From contig OW121856.1 in the NCBI GenBank assembly GCA_933228895.1, positions 109,963,027 through 110,027,026 on the forward strand: 64,000 bases of DNA. Reading direction: 5' to 3'. Under the pieces are notes generated by a model. That model searched no databases. It had not been told where the DNA came from and saw only the letters and a program-made list of their open reading frames with translations. Position numbers and translations under genes: made by a program. Shown here piece by piece: positions 1 through 10,561 of the stretch; position 1 is the stretch's first letter, and the number at the start of each line of letters is the position of its first letter. The stretch comes from Platycnemis pennipes. Lineage: Eukaryota > Arthropoda > Insecta > Odonata > Platycnemididae.

Positions 1-2739
1 TATTAAATTACTTTGAATTAACTAACAGCTTTGTGCCATTTATAGTTAATCTGAGTGATGTGGTTCTTTTGGGGGGTTTTCTGCGCGATTACGTGGTTAT
101 CCACCCACGTTTCCCCTTCGCTGCGGGAGGCATCTTCATTAGCCACGTAATTCATAGGATTCATAGAAGGACGTAAGTCATAGAATTTCCTTTGAATAAG
201 ATTTCAGGACTGAAATGGGAATACATTAACAATAACTTCAAAGCTAATAAAAAACTTATACTTTTAATTGGAAACAAAGTAATCCATAGAAAGTTTTCGA
301 TACCAAAGATATGTGCCAGTATCTACAAACCAAGGCAGGAACTGTCACTTGACGAGGGCGACTATTTTTTAGTTCTTACAACACTGCCACGTAGACAAAA
401 TAAGGAAGTTTAGTCTCAGGAAACGTCACCCAGATACAACTGGCTCCCTTCTGCAAACAAACGAAGTATCATCGCCACATTCTCACACCATTAATTCATC
501 GCACGAAACATAGTTCAACTACTTACGATGAAATTTGACTGGACTTCGAATTTCACTTATTTACACTTCGTAATCGTTGTTGAATTCCATCTCCCTGGTT
601 ACGCTCCGCCCATCAGTGTCTGCTATTGGCAGGTTAGCTCCAATTGCTGAGCCAACCAAGGCTTGCTTATTTTCAGCCCGGGTGATCTGAATTTCAGATA
701 AACTTTTTACAGTGCAGAAGACATAGACCGGGAAAGTTTTAATCAATTTATAGTTACTATTTCACGCGTCTCGTGAGTACGTGAGTAATTATTTCCTCGG
801 GATGGCAGAATTGCCATTATTGATTTCACATAATTAAGGTGCAAACAGGATAGTTATTTGTTTATGCATGCCGGCGTCGTATTACGAGTTCTCAATGATT
901 GATATTGCGTTTGCCCAATTGATATTCCATCGTCCCCACATCCTAGCGATGGCTTTCATTGCATTTGGCAGAAGTGGATGGGAGAATTACGGAGCGAAGG
1001 GCATTTGCGAGGAAGAGTCTCGTCCCACTGTCTCCAGAGAAGCGAGGAAGGAGCGAGGGCGAAGGAAAAGCGACTTCGGCGAGAAGGGGGCGGGAAAGGC
1101 GGTCAGTGTCACAGAGGACGTGATGGGCCGCTTCTGCCGAGGGATAGCAAATGCTGAGAATAGAATCGAAGCCTAGAGAGAGAGAGAATTCTGAAATTGG
1201 ATGGATCATCCCATCGAAGGAAAGAAGAGCGATGACATGAGTCGTCGCGGTTTCAAATCCAAACATCGGCGTTTATGTTAAAATATGCCCATGTTCCATT
1301 AATGGGTCTTGTCAATTGATTCGTCACAACCGCAGTAGTTGGGTCACTCAAGACCAACTCCTAATTTTATGGAGAAAGTTTGCTAAGACATGAACATCTT
1401 AGTTAGTGATGAATTGCACCCGACGGGGTGATATAGGAACATGCCACTCGCAGAAGTACCTTTTGTACCTTAAAATCAGGTAAACGTTTTACAGTGTAAA
1501 GACGCGTTTACACGTACAAGCAGTTGACTGCTATGATAGTCGACTGCTAACAACTGTTAACTCCACTCGCATGTGTAAATAGCAACTGCGATGCGAGTTC
1601 AGGTCGATGCTGGACACATGTCGAACTCTATCGATCCACGTTCGAGCTATTAGCAAAGTTGAAGCCTGTCTACATTCTGAGCGGAAATGTATCCAACACA
1701 ATCGCAACTATCGTCAACGTAAAGCAATACACGACGTAATTTGGATATAATAACAAGGATATCCCTCCCCAAAAGGAGATATTCTACACTTTAAGGAATG
1801 GGAACAAAAGATAATCGTCAATGGACTTTATTGCTTGATGCATTTAATGAAAATTTAAGCGAAATTCACTATTAAAATAAAACGCTTTTTATTCATATTC
1901 ATATAAAATATATGATATTACCAAAAACTCTTGTCTTTGACTTTTGTAATACACTTCAGGAAAAGTGTTTTATCCTATACCTTTGTATATGTTACTATAA
2001 CGACCACAGAACAATGGCATCAGAAGACTCAGCAACTGGGAAACAACTTCCTCCAGAACAAGTAATCTCCATTCCTCCGCTGAAAATTTATTTTGCACAT
2101 TGGATTTTCTTTTTCACAAGCGATTATTTATGAAGGCAGAGGCAGTTAGGTTCATCCTTATCAATGGTCATATTAATGATAATTCAAGGCTATCATTTAA
2201 ACTCAGTCATGCCTTCGTAAGCCAAATGAATTCTCTCTTTTAAATATAAACTACTCTTCTGAAGTTCCTTCTTAAATACTCCATTCAGATCAATCATAGC
2301 TCTAGGTTACTCGTTCTAACTACAGTTTTCTCCCACACTATTCATGTTTAAGAAACACATACTTAAGGGCAAAACTTATCCCGCTTATAGACCTTATTTT
2401 CGGCAACAAATTCGTCGTAAATTGAACATACCTACCTTATGCGACATCACTCTTTCTTACTACATTTCTTTAGTCATACAATCGTCAAAATGGAAACGCT
2501 TCGAATTTTCAAGTGTTTCAATTCTTTTCAAGCTGTCTACCACGTAGGTACTCCGACCTCACCGTCTCGAAAATATGGAATGAATTAGTTATTAGGGATA
2601 CGAATGCAATTCAAGCTTCGAGCAAAAAATACTTAATTAAAAATTAACCTAAAAAAAGGTGCCCTTAATTTTATTGAAAAGGAATAATTCCCTTGAGCGA
2701 AGAGCAGTAAAAACAAAATTTATAACATTCATTGATATA
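1..2739. other. Unassigned sequence, no gene recognised
   Basis: No protein family was recognised here on either strand. The open frames are short; those near 868-1266 overlap each other on opposite strands in a GC-richer patch, as expected by chance. A short (GA) run lies at about 1173-1188. A small imperfect palindrome at 1519-1548 (AGCAGTTGAC paired with GTCGACTGCT, 9 of 10) sits in a stretch with several GTTTACAC/GTGTAAA words and may be the remains of a short DNA element, but no ends could be fixed. Confidence 0.5.
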
Positions 2740-3110
2740 GGAACTTGGAAGTTAGGTATTAAAGATTTATGATGGAGAAAACGCAACCAGGATATATGTA
2801 GCCAAGCCAGCAGAAAGCTAGTATTTGGCAAATAGTGCTAGAGAAAAGTGGCGATAAGACAAAAGGGCGTTGAATATGCAGCGAGGGCATGGGATCCCAA
2901 TGAATTAGGTTTGATCGGAGAGCTATTGAGTGTGCAGCGTAGAGCATCTATTTTCGTTAAAAGGTGTTTCGGTAGATTTGGCAGTGTACCGAAACTTATT
3001 ATTAGGTCGGCAAACATTATCAGACCTTAAATTAATTGAAGAATAAATCTCCTCCGGAAATTTAAGGTGGTCAGTTACTCTGAATGTATCACAGATATTT
3101 TAACAGCATA
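2740..3110 (+). mobile_element. LINE family A fragment (CR1/L2-like reverse transcriptase C-terminus)
   Basis: This is a degenerate piece of the C-terminal part of a non-LTR retrotransposon reverse transcriptase. In one frame it reads EYAARAWDPNELGLIGELLS, followed by VQRRASIFVKRCFGRFGSV, which matches the other family A copies in this window (best copy at 53995-54772). Upstream words of the same protein (YLG-type segment, KTK) are present but broken by stops and frameshifts. The 3' UTR and tail are missing. The fragment is a dead relic and family membership is clear. Confidence 0.8.
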
Positions 3111-3265
3111 CTTCTGCAGGTTCGATCATTAACATAAAATTAGAGGAATAGATATTAAGACAGAAAATTCGAAAAAATCATTTTTCCGTGCAGAATTAGG
3201 AATAGTAATTCCTACCAGAGGAAAATTCTAATAGGTATAATCATTTTTTTTCTATTAGGGCTTTT

Positions 3266-3380
3266 CATCTGCATCCACATATACGAAATACCCTGCAAGC
3301 CATCTCGAGGGCGTGTGGCGGGGTTGAAGATCACGTTTTTGCAGGGGTAAAGGCAGGGGGTGAATATCACATTTTTGTGT
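3266..3380 (-). mobile_element. LINE family A 3' end
   Basis: This antisense copy of the family A 3' terminus begins with the CATCTGCATCC tail and then CCCTGCAAGCCA, the conserved terminal hairpin region. The segment that follows the hairpin is partly duplicated: a GGGG..TGAAGATCAC word near 3314-3337 recurs as GGGGGTGAATATCAC near 3354-3373. The copy is heavily 5'-truncated and carries no coding sequence. Confidence 0.75.
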
Positions 3381-5645
3381 ATATAAGCGTGATACTGGGA
3401 GTATATTTGATTTTCCTTTTGCATGATTGACAAATTACATAAATATTCGTCAAACGGCGACATTGGACTCAGACGGTGACGGCCATCATCATAGTACTGC
3501 ATACAAAAGTACTTTACTTCTAAGGAGATGATCATTGCATTCAAGACGATTTGGATTTTAAAAAACCGTATTGCAGTAATTAAATGAATTTGAACTCATT
3601 ACTTCAATGCATGGATTCTTTTCCACACACGCTTGCGGTCGATTACAGGATACGATGAACATACTTACGTGTTTTTTTTCATTTTTCGTACGGCTAGTCG
3701 ATAGTTTCATTCTGCAAATCATACTGGCATTTGTTTGTCGTCAGCAGGGATAAATATCACCAAAACCTTCATAACACCGTAGACTCGACTAAGGCCGCCA
3801 TGGAGGTCATCTGACCCGGGAGATTCATTAGTGCTGTACAGACGAGGGTGACGGCAATCGCTCTTAGTGTTTCAGCACTAGCTGCCGACCCTCTCACTAA
3901 TGTGGAGGTTGGCTGAACCCTTCACACAACGCTCACTCTAAAAACGGGAATATTTGTTCCATTTCAATGGAGCCAAGCAGATAACTCTAAGCGCCCTCCG
4001 GCGGTGGATTTCTTTCAGAGCAGGGATAGGTTAGAAAATTTTCGCCCGAGTTTAAATTAGTTTTTTGGGCGCTTGGTATTCGATCCATTGAAAGAGGAAG
4101 TTTCCGACGATAATTGGGTCGAATGCACTTCAGCGGCACTGAATCGCGGAATCCGAAGTTAAGTCTGACGTTCGCCGCGTCGGGAAAAAAAATCCCGAAA
4201 AACGGTGGAAGTTCATTTTATATCGAAACTGAATCTTTAAACTGAAGGATTCCTGGAGTTGTTTAACAGATGGAGCTCATGAGGTGAAACTTCTTCTTGC
4301 GAGAAGCGAGAGTAATGGATCCGAGAGTATATAAGCGCGCCGCTCTTGGGAAAAATCTGAAACTACAACGTAGGAACATTACACTGGAAGGAGGGTGTGT
4401 TATGAAAACACACTGAGTAAATGAATTGAAGATTATGGCATCGGGCGTCATGCCACATTGCAGGGCCCACTTCCAACACGAGCGTAAAATGAAAGAAACA
4501 CAATCATCCACACACTGTGAGACGCTGCGAACGTTCAACTTAACTGCGAATTCCACGATTCAGTGCCGCTGTACTGCATTCGAGCCAATAGGGTAGTTTC
4601 CTTCATCAAAGAAAACAGACTTCATTACTTGCGGTTCGTACCCTGACATAAATGTATTTATTTTACGTAAAAAGTTTGGACTTAGAAATCCCAGTTTACA
4701 AGAGAATGAAATGTTAATTTTAAGATCGTTTGAAAAAGCTCTGAAATGACGCCTTCTTGCTGACGTAACAGGTATTATAGTTTACGTTACGAGGAATAGG
4801 AAAATTCGTCTCCTGAACTTACCATTGTTGTATTTCAGCGCCCCTAAGTTCTAGTGAATATTTATTGGTATTAGCCTGTGAAAACTATCAAAGTTGGAAA
4901 AGTCTTCTCTGTTAAAAATGGTATCAATAGTCGTCTTATAGGCTCAAGGACATCCTGCTCGTGGTGTCTTCTGCTATGGCGAAGCATGGCGTGAAGGTCG
5001 TGCGGCGATGGGAGAACTTTACAGTATGCTTGCGAAAGGAATACTAACTGATTTTAAACGAATGAACTGCATAAGTAATATTAAATAAATAGATAAAAGT
5101 TAATTATAATAAATTAATGGAATAAATATCCGTACAATACTAGTTAATAAGCTTTAACGGAGTGCAACACGTTAATTGGAAGCGTCCGCAGCACTACCTG
5201 GTGGCAGGTAGAGGAAATAGTTTGACGTGACACGTAGCCGGCATGCAATAGTAGGCCGTTGCGTCTTCGCGCCATTGATTTTTTTCACCTTTTAATTAAT
5301 GAGGAAAGATACTTAATGCCATTTAAAAATCGAACGACTTACATAACGTACTCCAGAGGTTATAAACTTTCGACCCAGGCAATAAAAAGAAAATAGGAAA
5401 CTACCCTATTATAATCGCCGCATAGCAAGTCAAGTTCTACAGTGTACCTTCAAAGGCGGTGTTACTTCTCGGCGAGACGATTGAGAACTGAGTGCAGATT
5501 CTGACTATGGCTTGGATGGTATTCAGCATCTCAAATACATTCTCACCTCTATAGCTTACGCCATTACCTTTCTATTATGAGTTCGAAGAGGCATACAGAT
5601 TTTCCTCAATATGGTTCTAAGCGGTATATGTACAACGTGGTAACA
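3381..5645. other. Unassigned sequence
   Basis: No coding region or repeat family was recognised. A TATATAAG word at 4328-4335 followed by a GC-rich stretch resembles a TATA box, but nothing downstream supports a gene. The minus-strand open frame at 4263-4556 has no recognisable domain. The 5' part of the family A LINE begins at about 5646. Confidence 0.5.
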
Positions 5646-6215
5646 CCAACTATTTTATACTTGTACAGCCTCATTTAGAAGATGCTGCTAGTATATAGGG
5701 TCCGTACGAAGAAGATTATGAATTCTGTATAAGTATTATAAGTTTAACGGAAGAACTAGGATGGGAAATATTATCAGAACGCAAGTTAAAATTTACGTTT
5801 AACCTTTTAAGTAAATTCGAAACAGGTTTGTTTGCAGATGACGTTGGATATGTACTAAAACCCCTGCGTATTATGCTAGGGTTGATCAGATTAACAAGAT
5901 TAGAGAGAGAGACAGATTGTAGTACCGATAGATTTAAAATGTCAATTGTCCCGCGTACTATAAGAGAACAGAATAGGCAGCGTAGCAAAGATATAGGTAG
6001 GTGAATATATTGTTCGAGTAGTCTGTATTGCATGTATTAACAACCAATCCCTTGAATACTATGTAGATACTAACCATCTAGTTGCTTATGACCCTGTTAT
6101 CTAGCATGTCTCCATTAAATATCCTATTTACATATCGATAGCGCATGTTTGGTGATCTTCAACCCCTGCCACACACCCTCGTAGTAGTTTGCAGGTTATT
6201 ATGTAGATGTAAACG
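5646..6215 (+). mobile_element. LINE family A copy, RT C-terminus plus 3' UTR
   Basis: The sense fragment starts in the reverse transcriptase C-terminal region (decayed A-A-S-V-W-D-P equivalent at about 5680) and continues through a helical tail with LLSKFE and CSTDRFKM equivalents near 5925-5945. It then runs through the 3' UTR to the terminal CACACACCCTCG hairpin and GTAGATGTA tail near 6210. Its 3' UTR has a distinctive TTTACATATCGATAG stretch before the hairpin, also hinted at in the copy ending near 30705, which suggests a sub-family. Several frameshifts make it non-functional. Confidence 0.82.
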
Positions 6216-6242
6216 CGAACGAGGATATCCTTTGTTGTGTGG

Positions 6243-6302
6243 ATAGAAATGAAGGATGTGAAAGAGAAGAAATACGCAAATATGAAGAGGTTAGCGGATG
6301 GA
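6243..6302 (+). mobile_element. LINE family B 3' fragment, left part of an interrupted copy
   Basis: In one frame this reads MKDVKEKKYANMKRLADG, the C-terminal end of the family B protein (compare VKDVKERNCVNMKRLADR in the 39237-39672 copy). The match stops abruptly at about 6302, where an antisense family A LINE begins. The remaining family B 3' end resumes at about 7056. The family B copy was therefore present first and was split by the insertion. Confidence 0.7.
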
Positions 6303-7055
6303 ATCTACATCTACATAATACCCTGCAAGCCACTATAAGGTGTGTGGCATGGGGTGAATTCTCACCAAACATGCACTATATATCATGCAAAAAAAAGGAT
6401 TAGTATTTATATACTGTTCTAAAATACACTATTTAAAAAAAGCTAAAAATAGCATAGCAAACATGCAAAAACATGCTGTTAGTTGGGTTACTTCAAGTCC
6501 AACCATAATACCAATATGCAGCAACCACATGTTATCATTGCAACACTCGTATTGGATATATTCACCGTTATTCATATCCCTAATTTTACGAGGAAAAAAG
6601 GACATTTTGAATCTGTCAGTTCGGCAATCAATTTCTCTATTATTGTAATTATATTCCAGTCTACCATAGTAAGTTGGGGTTCGCAAAATATCTGTAACAT
6701 TATCTGAAAATATGGTCATGCCATTTGTTTAAGAGATTAAGTCTACATTTCAACCCGCGATCTGACAATGATTCCCAATTTAATTCATTTAATAGAAGGG
6801 TCAAATTTACAAATCTTGCCGATCTTCGCTGCACACGTTCAAGTTCGTTATTTAGACCGATTTCGTAGGGATCCCATACACTGGCAGCATATTCAAAATG
6901 AGGTCTAACAAGGGAAAAATAGCTGATTTCTCGTACATGATCGTCACATTTACCCAGTACTCTTTTGACGAATCCAGTCTACGATTCGCTTGACCCATTA
7001 TTTCACGTATGTGATTACTCCAGGAAAGATCATTTGTCAGTCTTATTCCAAGAGA
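6303..7055 (-). mobile_element. LINE family A copy inserted antisense into a family B copy
   Basis: Read on the minus strand, this copy runs from the LGIRLTNDLSWSNHIREIMG segment (near 6990-7050) through a decayed EYAASVW region near 6890 and CRTDRFKMSFFPR near 6590-6630 to the 3' hairpin and ATCTACATCTACATAATACC tail at 6303. It covers about 750 bp of the 3' half of the element. Frame breaks occur around 6780-6860 and elsewhere. The left edge abuts a family B fragment and the right edge abuts the continuation of that fragment. Confidence 0.82.
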
Positions 7056-7120
7056 GTCGAGTGCAGGGCTGCGTAGACACAATCTCAGGAGTGTCGATTG
7101 TCGATGACGCTAAACACCTG
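7056..7120 (+). mobile_element. LINE family B 3' end, right part of the interrupted copy
   Basis: The sequence AGTCGAGTGCAGGGCTGCG followed by a GTCGATTGTCGATGA tail aligns with the family B terminus seen at about 39608-39660 and 49940-49995 (GAATCGAGTGGAGGGCTGCG, then a GTTGACTCTTGATGATGATG tail). It continues exactly where the 6243-6302 segment stops. Divergence is substantial, so the copy is old. Confidence 0.6.
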
Positions 7121-7569
7121 GCTATACAGGAAGCATTTTAATGCCCGCATTAGACCCGTTTGGTCCCATGCAAATAACAGGCGAGCCTATGCCTTTTCAT
7201 CCACTCGCAAATGACAAACCCGCACCAAACTTCCCCCAATGGTACGAATGGCGTCATGCTTTGGACGCATTCCCTAAGAACGGGTTTTCCGCGCAAGCGA
7301 TCCCTTCAAACGATCGGAATGCGCAGTGCTTCGCGCAGTGCATCGTTAGGCTCTCGTTGGGCACGACTTACTTCCCTCCCATTAGACCATCAAAGCTACA
7401 GCCATTACAGCCGCCCCTGATTCGGCCCTTCCCTCTCATTTTCGCCTCCAAAGGGGTCTCGAGGACTACGAGTGAATCCCAAATGCGAACCGGGAGTCTC
7501 GGATTCGGGTGATTGGAGACATTTGCGATTCCTTTGCGAAGAATTTTCCGCCGCCTGCATCCAAGCAGC
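7121..7569. other. Unassigned, moderately GC-rich sequence
   Basis: Overlapping open frames in several phases occur here (7141-7512 +, 7211-7420 +, 7405-7587 -), none with a recognisable domain. The overlap of frames and proline-rich translations are typical of GC-rich noncoding DNA. No gene is supported. Confidence 0.5.
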
Positions 7570-7583
7570 GCAAGGAGTAAGCC

Positions 7584-7751
7584 GCACGAAACGATGTTTA
7601 AATGTATTCGATGGTGCTAGGTCGGGTGAAGTAACAGTTAAGCCGGGTGTACCTCAAGGAAGCGTGTTGGGCCCAATTTTATTTCTTTTTTACGGTAATG
7701 ACTTGAATACAGTGGTTTAAAGTAGTAAGCTCAGTCTTATTGCCAGTCAGA
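7584..7751 (+). mobile_element. Short LINE reverse transcriptase core fragment between direct repeats
   Basis: In frame, this reads VFDGARSGEVTVKPGVPQGS and then VLGPILFLFYGNDLNTVV. The GVPQGSVLGP.LF..Y.NDL block is a conserved reverse transcriptase motif of jockey/CR1-type LINEs, just upstream of the catalytic YADD, which is absent here. The fragment is bounded by an exact 14-bp direct repeat, GCAAGGAGTAAGCC, at 7570-7583 and 7752-7765. It has no LINE 3' end or tail, which is unusual for target-primed insertion. It may belong to family A, whose C-terminal region is seen elsewhere in the window. Confidence 0.72.
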
Positions 7752-7765
7752 GCAAGGAGTAAGCC

Positions 7766-9329
7766 ACGCCAAAAGATGCGCCATCCACTAAGGGAATGGA
7801 AAGCGATTCGGAACAAATCCCTCTCGAAAGAGAGCTGCTCGTAGGGAAGGGTCGTTTAAGTGCGTAGGTAGTTTTAAGTAGGTAGGCCCCCGAAAGGTCA
7901 GGTCACGCTTTGACGGCATAATCTTCAGACATGCATTATCTTCCAGCACACAATAGTACAGTTAATTATTTCATTACGTTACACGTATTGCGAGAGATAG
8001 TAGAAGAACTAGATAGTAGAAGAACTTCCCCAAACAAATTAAATTATGACTAATACGGAGGTGAAAAATGAACCAAAATATGCATTTCCATCCCAAAGGA
8101 ATATCGTCGGTGACATTGCCGGGTTATATTACCGGTAATACCCTCATATAACGCAGAAAAGGACATCTAAATCTACTCTTATTATCCAACTGACTGAAAT
8201 CTTATTAGTTAGCCTGACACAGAAAGATGGAGATTTTTATCCTTTGATTGTCTTTATCATTGCCTTATGTTAGTGCAAGAAATGTTACCTACAGCCACAA
8301 TTTCATTGTGATTTTCGGCGTAATTCAACCAACAGTTTGGGAAAAAAATGAAACATTTGATACAGTAGCTTCCAATTAGCACACAGTCAAGCACGAACCC
8401 ATATCTTCTATATACCATACATTAGAAGAATATTCTAAGGCGGGGCCATACGAGTGAAAAGAAAATACCTTTTTCCTTTCAAGCACTGTTTATAAACCCC
8501 AGTTTTATTTTGGCGTGACCGAATTTTTTCTTAGTGTTTTACACGCGATACGTTTTTTTTTGGTAATCACAATGCCTACCAATAGCACAAATTCGTCTAT
8601 GACGATTTTGGTTGCGTTTACAAGGTGAAATGTCTCTGGTGAACAACTATATTAACCAATTATATGTTGTCATAACCACATAACCACAATTTCAGAATTA
8701 AATAGAAATTTTAAGAAACTATCGCTTGAAAATCAGTGATAACTTAAAGAAACGGATTGTTATTTTTCTGTACATATGTTTAACTGATAACAAGTGTGTA
8801 ATTTAGTTTATTTATATTAAGAGAAATGATCAGTTGTACCTGATCAACTAATCTGTGTTCCTCTTCCTAACTATTTTTGCCTATGCAAGCACCTCATGAC
8901 GAGCCAGGGGCTCAGGAGGACTAATATTGTACATATTTGTAAGATTAACATGTAATCTAATTACACATTTTACCATGTTGTATTTTAAAATTTACATAAT
9001 TTGATAAATGAATACCTACCTAGTGACAAAAGTTTATAACTTTAATGATATTTTTATAAGCTACATGTGTGTGTATTAATATTGATGCATATCATGTACG
9101 TATAATAATGTATATTATCTTTGTACCAATAAATCAAGCTGTTATCTAGACATGTATTGTGGCCACATTGTCATCGCCATTTATCACAGAAAGGCACCAC
9201 AAATATTGCACGGAAGATGGGGAATTTCGGATTAAAAGATGATCAGACGTTTTCGCCAATTATGGCGTTCAATAAAAGGAATTCAACGTTTAGTTGATTT
9301 TAGAATGCAGTCAACCTAAATAAAATTGG
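7766..9329. other. Unassigned AT-rich sequence
   Basis: No coding potential was recognised. The stretch from about 8780 to 9140 is very AT-rich and has the look of a 3' untranslated region, with an AATAAA word at about 9129. No open frame upstream supports a transcript. It may equally be the tail of an old retroelement. Confidence 0.45.
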
Positions 9330-9640
9330 GGAGAGGGACGGTGTGATGGTTGGAGCACTGGCCTCTCGCTAGGAGGGCCTGCATTCGAATCCCGGCAGTG
9401 AAGGATATTTTTCATTAGTAATCCGACCCTACATCAGTGTTTTGTCGAGAGAATTCGAGTTCAACACTCCGTATGTCGGGTGTGGACGTTAAACCGCTGT
9501 CTCCTTGTCGCCTTTCATTAAGTTCAGGTTACTGCCGACGTGGGCGGGTGTCTCCTCTTCTCATCCTCCGATTCACATCATTGTACCGTTCCTCCCGGTC
9601 TGAAGCGCCTTCTAATAGCACAACATCGCCTACAACAATT
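9330..9640 (+). mobile_element. tRNA-derived SINE
   Basis: A tRNA-like head carries an A-box-like TGATGGTTGGAGCACTGG (about 9345) and a B-box-like GCATTCGAATCCCGG (about 9389), the internal RNA polymerase III promoter pair. The body that follows contains TGTGGACGTTAAACCG (about 9481) and a CTCCTTGTCGCCTTTC segment. The same order of head and body words (GATGGGACGTTTAGCCG, then CCCCTTGGCGCGTTTC) is found on the minus strand at 48205-48480, so this is a dispersed family rather than a tRNA gene. The 3' boundary is uncertain. No target duplication was identified. Confidence 0.7.
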
Positions 9641-10117
9641 TTGGTTGCAGGTATAAAAACGCAGATTACAGAGTGATGACAACAGAATGTTCGTGAGTTT
9701 TTCGCCGCTGAAGAAGAGTGTCAGCAAAATAGTTTTAATGCGTTCTTCAGCTGAATAATTTCCATTCAAAATTTGTATTCTCCGGGTCCAGAACTTCAAC
9801 AGTCAAACGCATCGCGAGAACTGCATCGCTGGGTCATCAAATCTCGTCAAACAGCTTCTAAAGCTTATTTTGAGAGGGATAAGAGAGTCACCCATTATTT
9901 TCTCCGAGTAAATTTATATGGTTATCATAAAAGTATTCTCTGAATAGGGTATTTTCAAGTTTAATTCGATTGGTGGTTATGAAAAGGAGACTAAATATAT
10001 CGTGATTCCAAATTGTTCCCATTTTTTTGTGTGGAATGGATTCCAGTGGAGACCAAGTCCAGCGATTTATAGAGGATTAGAGCCTTTTAAAAACGGTACA
10101 TTTTTAGGGTGAAAGAA
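9641..10117. other. Unassigned sequence
   Basis: No gene or repeat was recognised between the SINE and the next DNA element. The minus-strand frame at 9578-9799 overlaps the SINE tail and has no recognisable domain. Confidence 0.45.
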
Positions 10118-10561
10118 TGGAGGCGTTTACTCAGAACCGAAATCGCAATTTTGTACACGAAATTGTTAGATGGAAACGAAAAAGCTACTGTGATATCATT
10201 GACGTCATTTTCCTCCCGTCCTTGACTGCTTGTAAGGGATGGGAAGGGAGTGGAGGGGGGTTCTCGGAAGTTCTGCTCGCACAGATGCTGTCGCAATCGC
10301 TCCCATTGGCCGAGTCAGCTGTCTCCCCCCTTTGCGATAAGCAAAGTAGCTTCGCAGGCTCAGTTGTGATTGGACGCACTCGATATACGTCAGAGGTTGC
10401 ACCACGCCCACTTTTACGAAAGGGTTAAAAAAGAACATCAGTTTTTTGCCGCTTATAACTCGAGAAATAATAGACGGATCAAAAAATGGAAAAATATGGG
10501 TCTTTTTATTTTTCAAACTCTATCAGATTCGGCAATTATAAAAATATGGTAAACGACTCCA
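10118..10561 (+). mobile_element. Non-autonomous DNA element, family D, copy 1 (444 bp)
   Basis: This is homologous over its whole length to 61952-62486 in the same orientation. The ends are inverted: TGGAGGCGTTTAC at the left, and the reverse complement of the right end is TGGAGTCGTTTAC. No coding sequence is recognised. The interior carries promoter-like words conserved in both copies: a perfect TGACGTCA at 10200-10207, ATTGG followed by GAGTCAGCT near 10306-10319, GTGATTGG near 10365, and CCACGCCCAC near 10403. Target duplication could not be resolved, so the superfamily is unknown. Confidence 0.72.

Noticed and set aside
4328..4335. TATATAAG as a gene promoter
   Set aside because: No initiator match or coding exon follows, and TATA-like words are frequent in AT-rich DNA.
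9330..9405. tRNA gene
   Set aside because: A and B boxes are present but the acceptor and T stems do not pair well, and the same head with the same downstream body recurs at 48205-48480, so it is a SINE.
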